Shown piece after piece: positions 23,158-31,743 of a stretch of DNA of 32,283 bases (within the stretch, counting starts at the first letter, position 1; each line of letters starts with the position of its first letter). Below the pieces are notes generated by a model. It saw nothing but the letters and a program-made list of their open reading frames with translations. It ran no database searches and was not told the origin of the DNA. Where the stretch lies: the NCBI GenBank assembly GCA_016874845.1, contig VGSZ01000023.1, positions 1 through 32,283 on the forward strand, read 5' to 3'. The translations under genes were made by a program, and so were the position numbers. The stretch comes from Deltaproteobacteria bacterium. GTDB taxonomy: Bacteria; Myxococcota; UBA727; VGSZ01.

Positions 23158-25240
23158 CGGTCAGCTCCGTCCGCGTCTTGTTGCGGTTCAAGGGGATCCT
23201 CGCGAAGGCGTGCTTTGTCGACAGCACCGCGCGCAGACCCTTCAGGTCGTGCGGCGTCACCCGCCCGAGCTCGGCGGCCAACAGAGCCAGCGCGTACCAG
23301 TCGGCCTTGGCCCGCTCGTCGGGGCCCGCGCCGGGCACCGACGGCGGGATGCCCGCGGCGTCGAAGCCCTGGTGCCGCCCGTCGAGGGTGGTGAACGCGC
23401 CGCCCTGCTCGTACACGTGCGCCAGCGGCAGCACGACGTCGACGACGTCGGGCACCGCGCCCGCCTTCGTCGACGCGTCCTTCGGCAAGCTGGCCGTCAG
23501 CCACACCGCGCGCGCCTTGCCGAGGCCGTCGACGGGGAAGCCCGCGCAGTGCGGCACGTCACCGACGACGATCACGGTGTCGAGCGCGCCGGCGCCGGCG
23601 CGCCCGAGCACGCCGGCGGCGCTCGCCGCGTCGAGCGCCGCCTTGTCGCCGAGGAGCTCGCGGGCGCCGCGGGCGTTGGTGTAGCGGTCGACGGCGCCGC
23701 TGAAGCCGGCGCAGGCGCCCTTGTCGTCGACAACACCAAGCGCCGCCTGCAGGCGCTTGACCAGCGCGGCGTTGCCGGGCTCGTGGGCGAAGGCCGGCCC
23801 CATCACCAGCGACGACGGCCGCACGGTCAGCTGCGCCGCCGCCTTCTTCGCCGCGTCGCTGCCTCCCTTGCCCTCGAGGGCGTCGCACAGGTCGGCGACG
23901 GCGCGGGCGAGGTCGGCCCCCGACGCCTTCAGCCACGCCGCGCTGTCGCGGGCGAGGCCGTTTTCGGCGGCGATGACGACGAGCTTGCCGCCGCCGCCCG
24001 TGGCGATGCCGTCGCGCGTGAACGGAACCAGCGCGCGGCGGACCGCGATCGCGAGCATCGGGATCTCGGACCAAGGGTCGCAGCCGACGACGACGACCGA
24101 CTTCGACGACGACAATCCGGCCAGCGTGCCCTGCGGCGACGTCGCGGCGATGCGCGGCCAGACGCTGACGGCGTCACCGAGGCCGCCCTCGGCGAGCACG
24201 CCGTAGGCCTCGTTGGTGAGCGCGGGCGTGGCGACGACGCCGGTGTTGTGATTGCGCACCAGCGCGGCGGCGGCGCGCAGGCCCTCGAACCACGTGACGG
24301 CGACGAGCTTGCCGCCCTTGCGCACCAGCGGCTGGGCCAGACGCTCGCTGCGCTCGGCGGGCAGCGTGCCCCAGCGGGTCGCGTCCGCGATCCACGCGTC
24401 GTTGACGTCGACGTTCTCGCGTGGGCGCAGGCGCAGCACGCGGCCATCGCGGGTGTCGATCCACACGTTGCTGCCGGTGGGGTCGTCGGCGGCGATGCCA
24501 GCCTGCGACTTCAGGTCCCAGGGGCGCGAGCGGAAGCGGTAGTGGCGGCTCGTGAGCGCGCCGACGGGGCAGATGTCGACGACGTTGCCCTGGAAGGGCG
24601 ACGTGTACTGCTCGCCGGACGCGAGCCCGATCTCGCCGTGGCTGCCGCGATCGATGACGGCGAGGGCGCGGTCGCCCGGCACCTCGTCGTGGAAGCGCAC
24701 GCAGCGGTAGCAGAGGATGCAGCGCTCGCGGTCGAGGACGATGTTCTCGGACAGCTCGAACGCCTTGTCCTTGTGGCGCTTCTCTTCCTCGAATTTCGAG
24801 GTGCCGACGCCGTGGGCGAAGGTGTTGTCCTGCAGCGGGCACTCGCCACCCTTGTCGCAGACCGGGCAGTCGAGGGGGTGGTTGGCGAGCAGCAGCGCGA
24901 TGGTGGCGTTCTGGCCGCCCGTCGCCATGTCGCTCTTCGTCTTGACGACCATGCCCTCGGCCACCGGCGTCGTGCACGCCGTCTGCAGGCGGGGCATCTT
25001 CTCGATCTCGACGAGGCACATGCGGCAGGCGCCGACCGGCTTCAGCTTGTCGTGGTAGCAGAAGACCGGGATCTCGTTCTTCACCGCGCGGGCCGCCTCG
25101 ACGAGCAGCGTGCCCTTCTTCGCCGTCACCTTTTGGCCGTCGATGGTCAGCGTGACGGTGTCCGACGGCGGCGCGGCCTGCGCGGCCGAGGCCGACGAAG
25201 CGGCAGGGGAGTCCTTTTTCTCAGAAGCGGTCGTCGTCAT
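23150..25240 (-). CDS. nuoG: NADH-quinone oxidoreductase subunit G
   Basis: Large iron-sulfur subunit of the complex I arm that passes electrons from the NADH side to quinone. 696 residues from ATG 25240. A short Ala/Ser-rich leader precedes the [2Fe-2S] ferredoxin domain (FCYHDKLKPVGACRMCLVEI ... LQTACTTPV). The N3-type cluster is at NHPLDCPVCDKGGECPLQD, and the [4Fe-4S] site at RERCILCYRCVRF with GNVVDICPVGALT. The C-terminal half is a molybdopterin-oxidoreductase-fold domain without cofactor-binding marks (AALVRNHNTGVVATPALTNE region). It overlaps nuoH. No strong ribosome binding site is seen. Confidence 0.95.
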   Translation of the reverse strand: MTTTASEKKDSPAASSASAAQAAPPSDTVTLTIDGQKVTAKKGTLLVEAARAVKNEIPVFCYHDKLKPVGACRMCLVEIEKMPRLQTACTTPVAEGMVVKTKSDMATGGQNATIALLLANHPLDCPVCDKGGECPLQDNTFAHGVGTSKFEEEKRHKDKAFELSENIVLDRERCILCYRCVRFHDEVPGDRALAVIDRGSHGEIGLASGEQYTSPFQGNVVDICPVGALTSRHYRFRSRPWDLKSQAGIAADDPTGSNVWIDTRDGRVLRLRPRENVDVNDAWIADATRWGTLPAERSERLAQPLVRKGGKLVAVTWFEGLRAAAALVRNHNTGVVATPALTNEAYGVLAEGGLGDAVSVWPRIAATSPQGTLAGLSSSKSVVVVGCDPWSEIPMLAIAVRRALVPFTRDGIATGGGGKLVVIAAENGLARDSAAWLKASGADLARAVADLCDALEGKGGSDAAKKAAAQLTVRPSSLVMGPAFAHEPGNAALVKRLQAALGVVDDKGACAGFSGAVDRYTNARGARELLGDKAALDAASAAGVLGRAGAGALDTVIVVGDVPHCAGFPVDGLGKARAVWLTASLPKDASTKAGAVPDVVDVVLPLAHVYEQGGAFTTLDGRHQGFDAAGIPPSVPGAGPDERAKADWYALALLAAELGRVTPHDLKGLRAVLSTKHAFARIPLNRNKTRTELTVV

Positions 25241-25333
25241 GGCGAGACGTTGGGCAAAGCCCGCGGGGACTTGCAAGGGCTTTCGCCGTTTTCCGACGGG
25301 TCGCGCGGGCTCGAGTCGACGGTGGCTTCGGGG

Positions 25334-25372
25334 CCGGCGCCGACGGACGGAGAGACCGGCGCCGACGGACGG
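25334..25372. repeat. 17-base direct repeat upstream of nuoG
   Basis: CCGGCGCCGACGGACGG occurs twice (25334-25350 and 25356-25372), separated by AGAGA, giving a 22-base period close to two helical turns. It lies about 95 bases upstream of the nuoG start in the 189-base gap after trmD. It could be a regulator site or a chance duplication. Confidence 0.6.
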
Positions 25373-25429
25373 CGTGGCGGTCGGGGTCGGCGGGGCGGCT
25401 CCCGTATCGCCGATGCCGGCGCGCGGGCG

Positions 25430-26245
25430 TCAGGCCGGCGGCACGTCGGCGCCGGCGACCACCGGATCGAGCGCGGGCACGCGCTCATCGACGAGCAGCT
25501 TGTCGACGCCGTTCTCGCGGCGCCGGCGCACGAACAGGTCGGGCCGCGCGGCGCGGGTCAACAGGAGCGCGTCCTTGCGCCGCGCCTTGTCGATCAGGGC
25601 GTGGTTCCCTGACGACAGCACCGGCGGGATGCCCTGCCCTTCGTAGACGACGGGCCGCGTGTACTGGCGGTGCTCGAGCAGGCGGTCGTCGCCGTGGCTC
25701 TCGTGCACGGCGCTGCAGGCGTTGCCGAGTACGCCGGGCAGCAGGCGGGTGACGGCGTCGACGACGACGAGGGCGGGCAGCTCGCCGCCGGTGAGCACGA
25801 AGTCGCCCAGCGAGACGACGTCCACGGCGACGCCGTAGTCGGCGACGAGGGCGCGGTGGTCGAAGCCCTCGTAGCGGCCGCAGACGAGGACGAGGTGGTC
25901 GACGCCGGCGGCGAAGGCGCGGGCGCGGTGCTGGTCGAAGACCTCGCCGCGGGCGTCGAAGAAGACGACGCGGGCGCGGCGCGGATCGACGGTGGGGGCC
26001 CGCGCCAGCGCGTGGCGCACGGCGGGCGCGACGACGTCGACGCGCAGCACCATGCCGGCGCCGCCCCCGGCGGGGGACTCGTCGACGGTGCGGTGCTTGT
26101 TGGTCGAGAAGCCCCGCAGCTGCACGCAGTCGACGTCGAGGGTGACGGCGCCCTGGTCGTCGGGGCGCCCGGCGCGCCCGAGGATGGAGGCCTGCACGAC
26201 GGGCAGGATCATCTCGGGGAACAGGGTGACGAACGTCGCGCGCAT
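25430..26245 (-). CDS. trmD: tRNA (guanine-N1)-methyltransferase
   Basis: Methylates G37 beside the anticodon in a subset of tRNAs, preventing frameshifts. 271 residues from ATG 26245 (MRATFVTLFPEMI). Knot-fold marks are VLVCGRYEGFDHRAL, VVSLGDFVLTGGELPALVVV, DAVTRLLPGVLGN and EHRQYTRPVVYEGQGIPPVL with SSGNHALIDKARRKDAL. GGGAGMVLRVDVVAPAV corresponds to the substrate-binding loop. Length is typical. Usual ribosomal neighbours (rpsP, rimM, rplS) are absent, so this is a relocated copy; 56 bases separate it from the upstream dehydrogenase. Confidence 0.95.
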   Translation of the reverse strand: MRATFVTLFPEMILPVVQASILGRAGRPDDQGAVTLDVDCVQLRGFSTNKHRTVDESPAGGGAGMVLRVDVVAPAVRHALARAPTVDPRRARVVFFDARGEVFDQHRARAFAAGVDHLVLVCGRYEGFDHRALVADYGVAVDVVSLGDFVLTGGELPALVVVDAVTRLLPGVLGNACSAVHESHGDDRLLEHRQYTRPVVYEGQGIPPVLSSGNHALIDKARRKDALLLTRAARPDLFVRRRRENGVDKLLVDERVPALDPVVAGADVPPA

Positions 26246-26301
26246 GGGACCCGGGGACGATCGACGACGGAGTCGTCGACGTCAACGCGGCGGGGGCGCG
26301 G

Positions 26302-27150
26302 TCACTTCGCCAGCGCGCCGATGTCGTCGTTGCCCATGCCCTGGGCGATCAGCTGGTCCATGCGCGCGGCCAGCCCATCGAGGACGGCGAGGGCGGCGCC
26401 GGTGCCGTCCTGGGCGGCGGTCTGCTGCATCAGGCGGAGATCCTTGCGGGCGACCTCGAGGGCGAACGACGTCGAGAACTCGCGCCGCGCCATCTTTGGC
26501 CCGCGGAACTGGATGATCCCCTGCGGCTGGAATTTGGCGAACACGCCGAGGGCGGCCTCGCGCGGCAGGCCGCTGGCCTCGGCCATGCGCAGGATGTCAG
26601 CGAGGGCGCCGCCCATGGTCAGGATCATGGCGTTGCCGCACAGCTTGTAGAACGCCGGCAGCACGGGGTCTTCGCCGACGTTCCAGACCTCGCCGGTCAT
26701 CGTCTGCAGCGCGGGCAGCGCCTGCTCGAGGAGGTCGGCGCGGCCGCCCACGAGCATCAGGCCGGTGCCGTTCTTTGCGTTTGTGGGCGACATGAAGATC
26801 GGGGCGTGGACGAAGCGCACGCCCTGCCCGAGGAGCCGCGCGGTGCGCTCGCCGGTGGTCTTCGGCAGCGTCGTCGTGTGGTCGGCCACCAGCGCGCCCG
26901 GTCCGAGGTGGTCGACGACCGCGGCGAGCACAGAGTCGACGGCGGCGTCGTCGGTGAGCGCCAGGTGTACGCGGGTGGCGCCGCGCACCGCCTCGGCGAC
27001 GGTGTCGGCGACGCAGACGCGGGCGCCGCCGAGCGACTCGGCCTTGCTCCGCGTGCGGTTCCAGACGACGACTTCATGGCCCCTGCCGACAAGGTTGTGG
27101 ACGAAGCCCGCGCCGATCAGGCCGGTGCCGAGGACTGCGACGTGCGCCAT
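26302..27150 (-). CDS. NAD(P)-dependent dehydrogenase of the 3-hydroxyisobutyrate dehydrogenase family
   Basis: A beta-hydroxyacid dehydrogenase of 282 residues. GGAG lies eight bases before ATG 27150. The Rossmann motif is VLGTGLIGAGFVHNL (about 6-20), followed by VVVWNRTRSKAE; the Arg after Asn suggests NADP preference, an inference. The substrate loop reads HAPIFMSPTNAKNGTGLMLVG, differing from the canonical DAPVSGGxxGAxxGTL, so the substrate may not be hydroxyisobutyrate. The catalytic Lys region is FYKLCGNAMI, and ARKDLRLMQQ is the C-terminal motif. Relatives include glyoxylate/succinic semialdehyde reductases and imine reductases. It lies 69 bases after the unknown gene upstream and 56 before trmD. 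Confidence 0.88.
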   Translation of the reverse strand: MAHVAVLGTGLIGAGFVHNLVGRGHEVVVWNRTRSKAESLGGARVCVADTVAEAVRGATRVHLALTDDAAVDSVLAAVVDHLGPGALVADHTTTLPKTTGERTARLLGQGVRFVHAPIFMSPTNAKNGTGLMLVGGRADLLEQALPALQTMTGEVWNVGEDPVLPAFYKLCGNAMILTMGGALADILRMAEASGLPREAALGVFAKFQPQGIIQFRGPKMARREFSTSFALEVARKDLRLMQQTAAQDGTGAALAVLDGLAARMDQLIAQGMGNDDIGALAK

Positions 27151-27219
27151 GACGTTCTCCGCGCGAGGGGTGCGCGCGGGTCATCGCGCAACCGCCCGTC
27201 GCCGTCGAGCCCGGCCCGC

Positions 27220-28344
27220 TCAGCCGTCGGCGGGCGCGTCGCTGTCGGCGTCGCTGTCGGCGTCGGCGCTCGCCCGGTCGGCGGCGGCACTGGCGCCCGC
27301 CCGGTGGGCAGCCCGCGCGGCGCGCGCGTCGAGGCGCCCGTCGACGCGGTCCCAGAACGCCCGCCGGCCGTCGTCGTCGCGGCGGCGCCCTTGCGGATCG
27401 TGGCCCGGGACATCGTCGACCCAGCCGGGCTGACGCGACGGCGGCGCGGGAGATGCAGCCTGCGCCGCGGCGCGCGCGAGGAGGCCGCGGTAGCGCAGCC
27501 CGCCGGGCTCCCGCAGCGCGAAGGCGAAGGCGTCGAGCAGCTCGGCCCCGTCGCGCTCGTCGACGCCGGCGAAGGCGGCGACGGCGGCGGCGGTCGCGGC
27601 CCAGTCGCCGTGGGCGACGTGCAGCGCGGCGATGGCGCGCCCGCGCTCGGCGGCGGTGTCGGGCGGGTCGACGACGGCGTCGTAGCGGCGCGGGTCGCGC
27701 GGCAGGTCGTCGGCGGCGAGCCGGTGCTCGTCGCTGGTCGAAGGCGGCGCGGCGCACGGGCGCAGCTCGAGCACCGGGCCAGGCTGCCCGATGTCGTCGA
27801 CGAACCCGAAGACGCGGTCCTCGCGGCCCCGCAGCGCGAGCTCCTTGGCGAACGCTGCCCGGCGCTCGTCGCCCGACAGGAGGACCATGCGGGCGTAGGT
27901 CGTCGCCGTCAGCGGCAGCGTCAGCGGCGCGCGCTCGAGGAACCCGCGCACCAGCGCGTCGAGGACGTCGTGGCGCTGGTCGGCTTGGACGTCGGCGACG
28001 ACGTTGGCCGGGTGCGCCGGCCAGGCGGTGTACTCGTCGGGCTCGCGCCAGCGCACGAGGATGACCGGGAGCTGCCGCTCGTGGGCCAGCACGCACAAGG
28101 CGACGACGCGGTCGACCAGCGCCGTCGAGCGCGGCGCGACGACGACGACGCCGCCCACCGGCGTGGTGGGCAGCGTCGCACCGGCGGGACGCAGCGGGTG
28201 CAGCCGCAACAGCAGGTCGGGGCGACCGGGCATCGCCCGGGGGATGCGACGGTCGAGCTCGACGTGGTCGTCGGGGTCGGCGGCGAAGACGTAGACGGGA
28301 GGGATGCGAAAGGGAGCGTGGCGCAGCGACATGGGCGTGAGCAT
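27220..28344 (-). CDS. Unknown protein, possible TIR-like N-terminal fold
   Basis: 374 residues from ATG 28344 (or 370 from ATG 28332; neither has a clear ribosome binding site). The N-terminal 115 residues alternate strands and helices: PVYVFAADPDDHVELDRRI, then VGGVVVVAPRSTALVDRVVA, then HERQLPVILVRW. This layout recalls TIR or flavodoxin-like domains, but the catalytic Glu pattern of TIR NADases is not clear. The middle part (TYARMVLLSGDERRAAFAKE) and a helical region (about 245-300) match nothing I recognise. The C-terminus is a charged linker ending in acidic ADSDADSD repeats. It heads the run leading to trmD and nuoGH. Confidence 0.65.
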   Translation of the reverse strand: MLTPMSLRHAPFRIPPVYVFAADPDDHVELDRRIPRAMPGRPDLLLRLHPLRPAGATLPTTPVGGVVVVAPRSTALVDRVVALCVLAHERQLPVILVRWREPDEYTAWPAHPANVVADVQADQRHDVLDALVRGFLERAPLTLPLTATTYARMVLLSGDERRAAFAKELALRGREDRVFGFVDDIGQPGPVLELRPCAAPPSTSDEHRLAADDLPRDPRRYDAVVDPPDTAAERGRAIAALHVAHGDWAATAAAVAAFAGVDERDGAELLDAFAFALREPGGLRYRGLLARAAAQAASPAPPSRQPGWVDDVPGHDPQGRRRDDDGRRAFWDRVDGRLDARAARAAHRAGASAAADRASADADSDADSDAPADG

Positions 28345-28439
28345 GGGCGCGGACTGCGACAGGTTCCGTCGCAGCCGGCACGCGGCCGTCGTGGCCCACC
28401 GGCCACCGCGTACGTGCGGTTCGTGATGATCGATCGGTA

Positions 28440-28735
28440 TCACTCGGGCGGAGTGTCGACGTTGTGGTCGTCGTAGTCGACGCCGGCGTCCTTCAGCCGC
28501 TTCGCCTGCGCCGCCGTCAGCACGCCGAGCGTCACGCAGGCCCCCATGCCCAGCGACTTCACGACCTGCGCCATCGCCACGACCACGTCGAGGTCGCGGT
28601 CCTTTGGCGGCGCCACGCCGCGCCCATGCAGTACCGCGACGCCCCGCCCGTCTTCGTCGCCGGCGCCTGCTGCGGCACCTCCTCGACGGGCAATAGCGCC
28701 TCACGCGGCAGCCCGGTGTCGTAGCGCGCGCTCCT
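28440..28735 (-). pseudogene. bioB: Internal fragment of biotin synthase with frameshift
   Basis: Two adjacent frames match BioB in order. The first reads [19 protein letters not shown] and [13 protein letters not shown]; the second reads [40 protein letters not shown] and [15 protein letters not shown], then stops. One missing base in the run TGGCGCCGCCAAAG (near 28614) joins them. The radical-SAM CxxxCxxC region just upstream is lost (GHRSARYD in place of CPQSARYD), and everything after the DTxPE motif is absent. About 95 of some 330 codons remain. The usual YNHNLDTSPE has become [11 protein letters not shown]. No other biotin genes are in the window. It lies directly after the dioxygenase stop. 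Confidence 0.85.
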
Positions 28736-28756
28736 GTGTCCGCTGCTGTGGGCCGA

Positions 28757-29560
28757 TCAGCCGAACGAGTAGGCCGACAGGTCGATGCCGACGAGCTTGC
28801 CGGCCCAGGCGACGACGCCCTTGTCGTCACCGGCGGCGCCGGCGATCACGTGCAGGGGGATCAGGTGCTCTTCGCGCGGGTGGGCGTCGCGCGCCGACGG
28901 CGCCTTCGTCCACGTCGACAAACGCTGGTCGCGCTCGGTGGCGGGGCGGCAGCACGCGTCCTGCAGCCATTGATCGAACGCCGTCGCCGCCGGCGCCGCC
29001 CGCGGTCCGAACGTGCGCAGGTTGTGGAACGTCATGCCGCTGCCGACGATGAACACGCCTTCGTCGCGCAGCGGCTGCAGCGCGCGGCCGAGCTGCAGGT
29101 GCAGCGCGGGGTCGAGCCCGCGCACCAGCGACAATTGCACCGTGGGAATGTCAGCGTGGGGCCAGGCGAGCTTCATCGGCACGAAGCAGCCGTGATCGAA
29201 GCCGCGGGTGGTGTCGGCGGCGGTCTTGAAGCCGGCCCTGCCGAGCAAGTGCTGCACGCGCGCCGCCAATCCCGGGTCACCCGGCGCGGGCCATTGGATT
29301 TGATAGCTGGCGGGCGGAAAGCCGGAATAGTCGTAGAGCATCGGCGGGGCCTTCGCCGTCGACACCGTGGGCACCGGCTCCTCCCAGTGGGCCGACACCA
29401 TCAGCACGGCCAGGGGCGGCTGCGGCGGTACTTCACGCAGGGCCTTCAGGTAGGTGGCCAACGACGACAGCCCAGCGTGGGAGCCGATGCCGACGTCCAC
29501 GAACGGCCAGGGCCCGCCGCCGTGGGGGAGAAAGACGACCGGCTGGCGCAGCGTACCCAT
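28757..29560 (-). CDS. DODA-type extradiol ring-cleavage dioxygenase family protein
   Basis: A class III extradiol dioxygenase-fold protein of the 4,5-DOPA dioxygenase/YgiD group, 267 residues from ATG 29560 with GGAG upstream. Metal-ligand histidines are visible in FLPHGGGP (His13), VSAHWE (His58), a GFDHGCFVPMKLAWP segment, and REEHLIPLHV near the C-terminus. VGSGMTFHNLRTFGP is also conserved in the family. Such enzymes open catechol-type rings using a single metal ion; the natural substrate of bacterial YgiD-like members is generally unknown. Transcribed alone, with the bioB remnant immediately downstream. Confidence 0.9.
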   Translation of the reverse strand: MGTLRQPVVFLPHGGGPWPFVDVGIGSHAGLSSLATYLKALREVPPQPPLAVLMVSAHWEEPVPTVSTAKAPPMLYDYSGFPPASYQIQWPAPGDPGLAARVQHLLGRAGFKTAADTTRGFDHGCFVPMKLAWPHADIPTVQLSLVRGLDPALHLQLGRALQPLRDEGVFIVGSGMTFHNLRTFGPRAAPAATAFDQWLQDACCRPATERDQRLSTWTKAPSARDAHPREEHLIPLHVIAGAAGDDKGVVAWAGKLVGIDLSAYSFG

Positions 29561-29617
29561 CGGGCGCTCCTCGGGTGTCGGTGGGGCGTAGCACCATCGG
29601 CCGCCGTCGGCAGCGCG

Positions 29618-29682
29618 TGGTCACGTCGTCACGGCGTCGCGCCTTCGCGTGGCCATGTCGTCATGCCGTCATGCCGTCATGA
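29618..29682. repeat. Degenerate 8-base tandem repeat
   Basis: GTCATGCC-type units run GTCATGCC GTCATGCC GTCATG at 29660-29682, preceded by degenerate copies (GTCACGTC GTCACGGC GTCGCGCC) from about 29618. It occupies the gap between the dehydrogenase and dioxygenase genes and has no evident coding meaning. Confidence 0.6.
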
Positions 29683-29746
29683 AGGGGCGCCTCAGGCCCC
29701 GCAGGCCGCTGTTCCGGCGGCCTCGCGTGGGGCTGTCAGCGCCCGG

Positions 29747-31042
29747 TCAAAGGCTCCACACCTCGAGCCCCGCCACGCCATCGCGAGGCAGGGCCGACTT
29801 GACGTCGACGACGACGCCGCCGCGCTTGACGCCGGCAAGGAGCCGCTCGAAGCCCTGCCGGGCGAACGAGCGGTGCGCGACCGCGAGCACGGCGCCGTCG
29901 AGGTCGCGCAAGTCCTCAAGCGGGACGACGTCGATCCCGTACTCATGCTTCGCCTCCTCGGGGTCGGCGTGCGGATCGTGCACGAGCGGGACGACGCCGA
30001 AGCTCTTCAGCTCGGTGACGATGTCGGGCACGCGCGAGTTGCGCAGGTCGGGCACGTTCTCCTTGAACGTCAGGCCGAGGATCCCCACGCGGGCCCCGCG
30101 CACGACGACGTCGTTGTGCACGAGCAGCTTGACCAGCTTCTGCGCGAGGAAGGCGCCCATGCCGTCGTTGATGCGGCGGCCGGCGAGGATGACCTGCGGG
30201 TGGTAGCCGAGGCGCTCGGCCATCGTGGTCAGGTAGTACGGATCGACGCCGATGCAGTGGCCGCCGACGAGGCCGGGCGAGAACTTCAGGAAGTTCCACT
30301 TGGTGCCGGCGGCATCCAGCACGTCCTTCGTGCGGATTCCCTTCTTGTCGAAGATCATCGCCAGCTCATTCATCAGGGCGATGTTCAGGTCGCGTTGGGT
30401 GTTCTCGATGACCTTCGCCGCCTCGGCCACCTGGATTGACGGGGCGCGGTGGACGCCGGCGTCGACGATGGCGCCGTAGGCTGCGGCGATTCGCTCGAGG
30501 GCCTCGGAGTCCTCGCCCGCGACGACCTTCGTGATCTTCTCGAGGGTGTGCTCGCGGTCGCCGGGGTTGATCCGCTCGGGGCTGTAGCCGAGCTTGAAGC
30601 CCTGCCCTCGCGTCGTGCCGGCAAATTGCTCGATCACCGGACCGCAGACCTCTTCGGTGACGCCCGGGTACACCGTGCTCTCGAAGACGACGACGACATC
30701 GCGACGACGACCGCGGGCGATCGCGCGCCCGACGGTCTCGCTGGCGCGAACCAGGGGCGTAAGGTCCGGTCGGCGCGTCGCGTCCACCGGGGTGGGTACG
30801 GCGACGACGAACAGGCTGACCTCGGCGAGGTCGTCGAGCTGGTCGGTGACCACCAGCCCCGCCTCCTGCAGCTCGGTCGCCGTGGTCTCGCCGTTGCGGT
30901 CGTGGTGTCGGCGGAGCTCCTCGATGCGACGCGGATTCACGTCGAACCCCAGGGTGCCTTTGATCCGACGCGCGAACGCCAGGGCGACGGGCAAGCCGAC
31001 GTAGCCGAGACCGATCACCGCGATGCGCTCTTCGGGCTTCAC
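29747..31042 (-). CDS. Nucleotide-sugar dehydrogenase (UDP-HexNAc / UDP-glucose 6-dehydrogenase family)
   Basis: A four-electron oxidoreductase turning a UDP-sugar into the uronic acid for polysaccharide synthesis. 431 residues from GTG 31042, with GGAGG just upstream. The Rossmann motif is VIGLGYVGLPVALAFARR (9-26), with D34 in GFDVN. Then come VAVPTPVD (80-87), VVFESTVYPGVTEEV (118-132), GYSPERINPGDREH (152-165), KVIENTQRDLNIALMNE (210-226) and the catalytic Cys263 in GGHCIGVDPYYL. GLTFKENVPDLRNS in the C-terminal UDP-binding domain is typical of the TviB/WbpA-like branch, which oxidises UDP-GlcNAc or UDP-GalNAc. The exact sugar is inferred. No glycosyltransferase is adjacent. Confidence 0.92.
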   Translation of the reverse strand: MKPEERIAVIGLGYVGLPVALAFARRIKGTLGFDVNPRRIEELRRHHDRNGETTATELQEAGLVVTDQLDDLAEVSLFVVAVPTPVDATRRPDLTPLVRASETVGRAIARGRRRDVVVVFESTVYPGVTEEVCGPVIEQFAGTTRGQGFKLGYSPERINPGDREHTLEKITKVVAGEDSEALERIAAAYGAIVDAGVHRAPSIQVAEAAKVIENTQRDLNIALMNELAMIFDKKGIRTKDVLDAAGTKWNFLKFSPGLVGGHCIGVDPYYLTTMAERLGYHPQVILAGRRINDGMGAFLAQKLVKLLVHNDVVVRGARVGILGLTFKENVPDLRNSRVPDIVTELKSFGVVPLVHDPHADPEEAKHEYGIDVVPLEDLRDLDGAVLAVAHRSFARQGFERLLAGVKRGGVVVDVKSALPRDGVAGLEVWSL

Positions 31043-31743
31043 TCGTCCTCCCGTGGCGGGCGCGTTCCGACTCCGGTCTCGTCGACCGGACCGCTGTCGA
31101 ACGAGCCTGCCGCCCGCGCCTCCCATGGTGCCGGAGCGTGTGCAACCGCCGTCGTCCACGGCGCCGCGGGCCGACGGGCCGGCGTGCGGGCGGGGGACGC
31201 GTGGCGCGCTCATCATCGATCACATTCCCACCCGCGCCGTCGCAGGGTCACCGGCCCTCACCTGCGGCGTCGCCGCTGCCCTCTCCCAAATCCGGGAGCG
31301 GGCTTGTGTCCACGCGGCGTGAGGTCAGGACGCGGTGCTGCTGGGCTCGAACGTCACGTCGCTCTTCTCCCAGAAGTCCCAGAATTGGGAGGAGGGGCCA
31401 GGGGATGAGGGTCCGGGCCGGCGCAGGCGCTGAATCCGGCGAAGATCGCCGAGGCGGCGGGACTGTTGGATCCTGAGGTTGCGCGCTCCCTCGCTCAGCA
31501 ATGCGACGCACACCAACTTCACCGGCTTCAAGCCCACGGGCAACAACAGCCCGCCGCTCGTCGAGCGGCGGGGTCGTCCTCGGCCACAGGGCTCTGGTAG
31601 CGTGCACGCTCCGGCGAGGTGGTCATGGCGAGCAGCGGGGTGCAGCGCGAGATCGCGGGGCGTGGCGCGGCCGTGTTGCTGCTGTGGCGTCAGCGACGTC
31701 TGGGGCGTCACGGATGACGCTGCGTGACCGGAGGCGCGGCGGC
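31043..31743. other. 700-base gap without a supportable gene
   Basis: No reading frame combines a start, a ribosome binding site and a recognisable product. One plus-strand frame (31409-31605) reads like a protein piece (LNPAKIAEAAGLLDPEVARS, LAQQCDAH) but has no start and no known relative that I can name. An imperfect inverted repeat CCCTCTCCC AAATCC GGGAGCGGG lies at 31279-31302. Promoters for the divergent genes at 31042 and 31744 should be here; I could not place them. Confidence 0.45.
31279..31302. repeat. Imperfect inverted repeat, REP-like
   Basis: Arms CCCTCTCCC and GGGAGCGGG face each other across a short spacer with one unmatched base. It resembles repeated palindromic elements found between genes in GC-rich genomes, but only one copy is visible here, so the repeat nature is a guess. 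Confidence 0.35.

Noticed and set aside
23096-25612. An 838-codon open frame on the plus strand
   Set aside because: It is antisense to nuoG, whose iron-sulfur motifs are unmistakable.
31409-31605. Plus-strand frame reading LNPAKIAEAAGLLDPEVARS
   Set aside because: It looks protein-like but has no start codon or ribosome binding site, and I could not name a family, so it is only noted within the gap.
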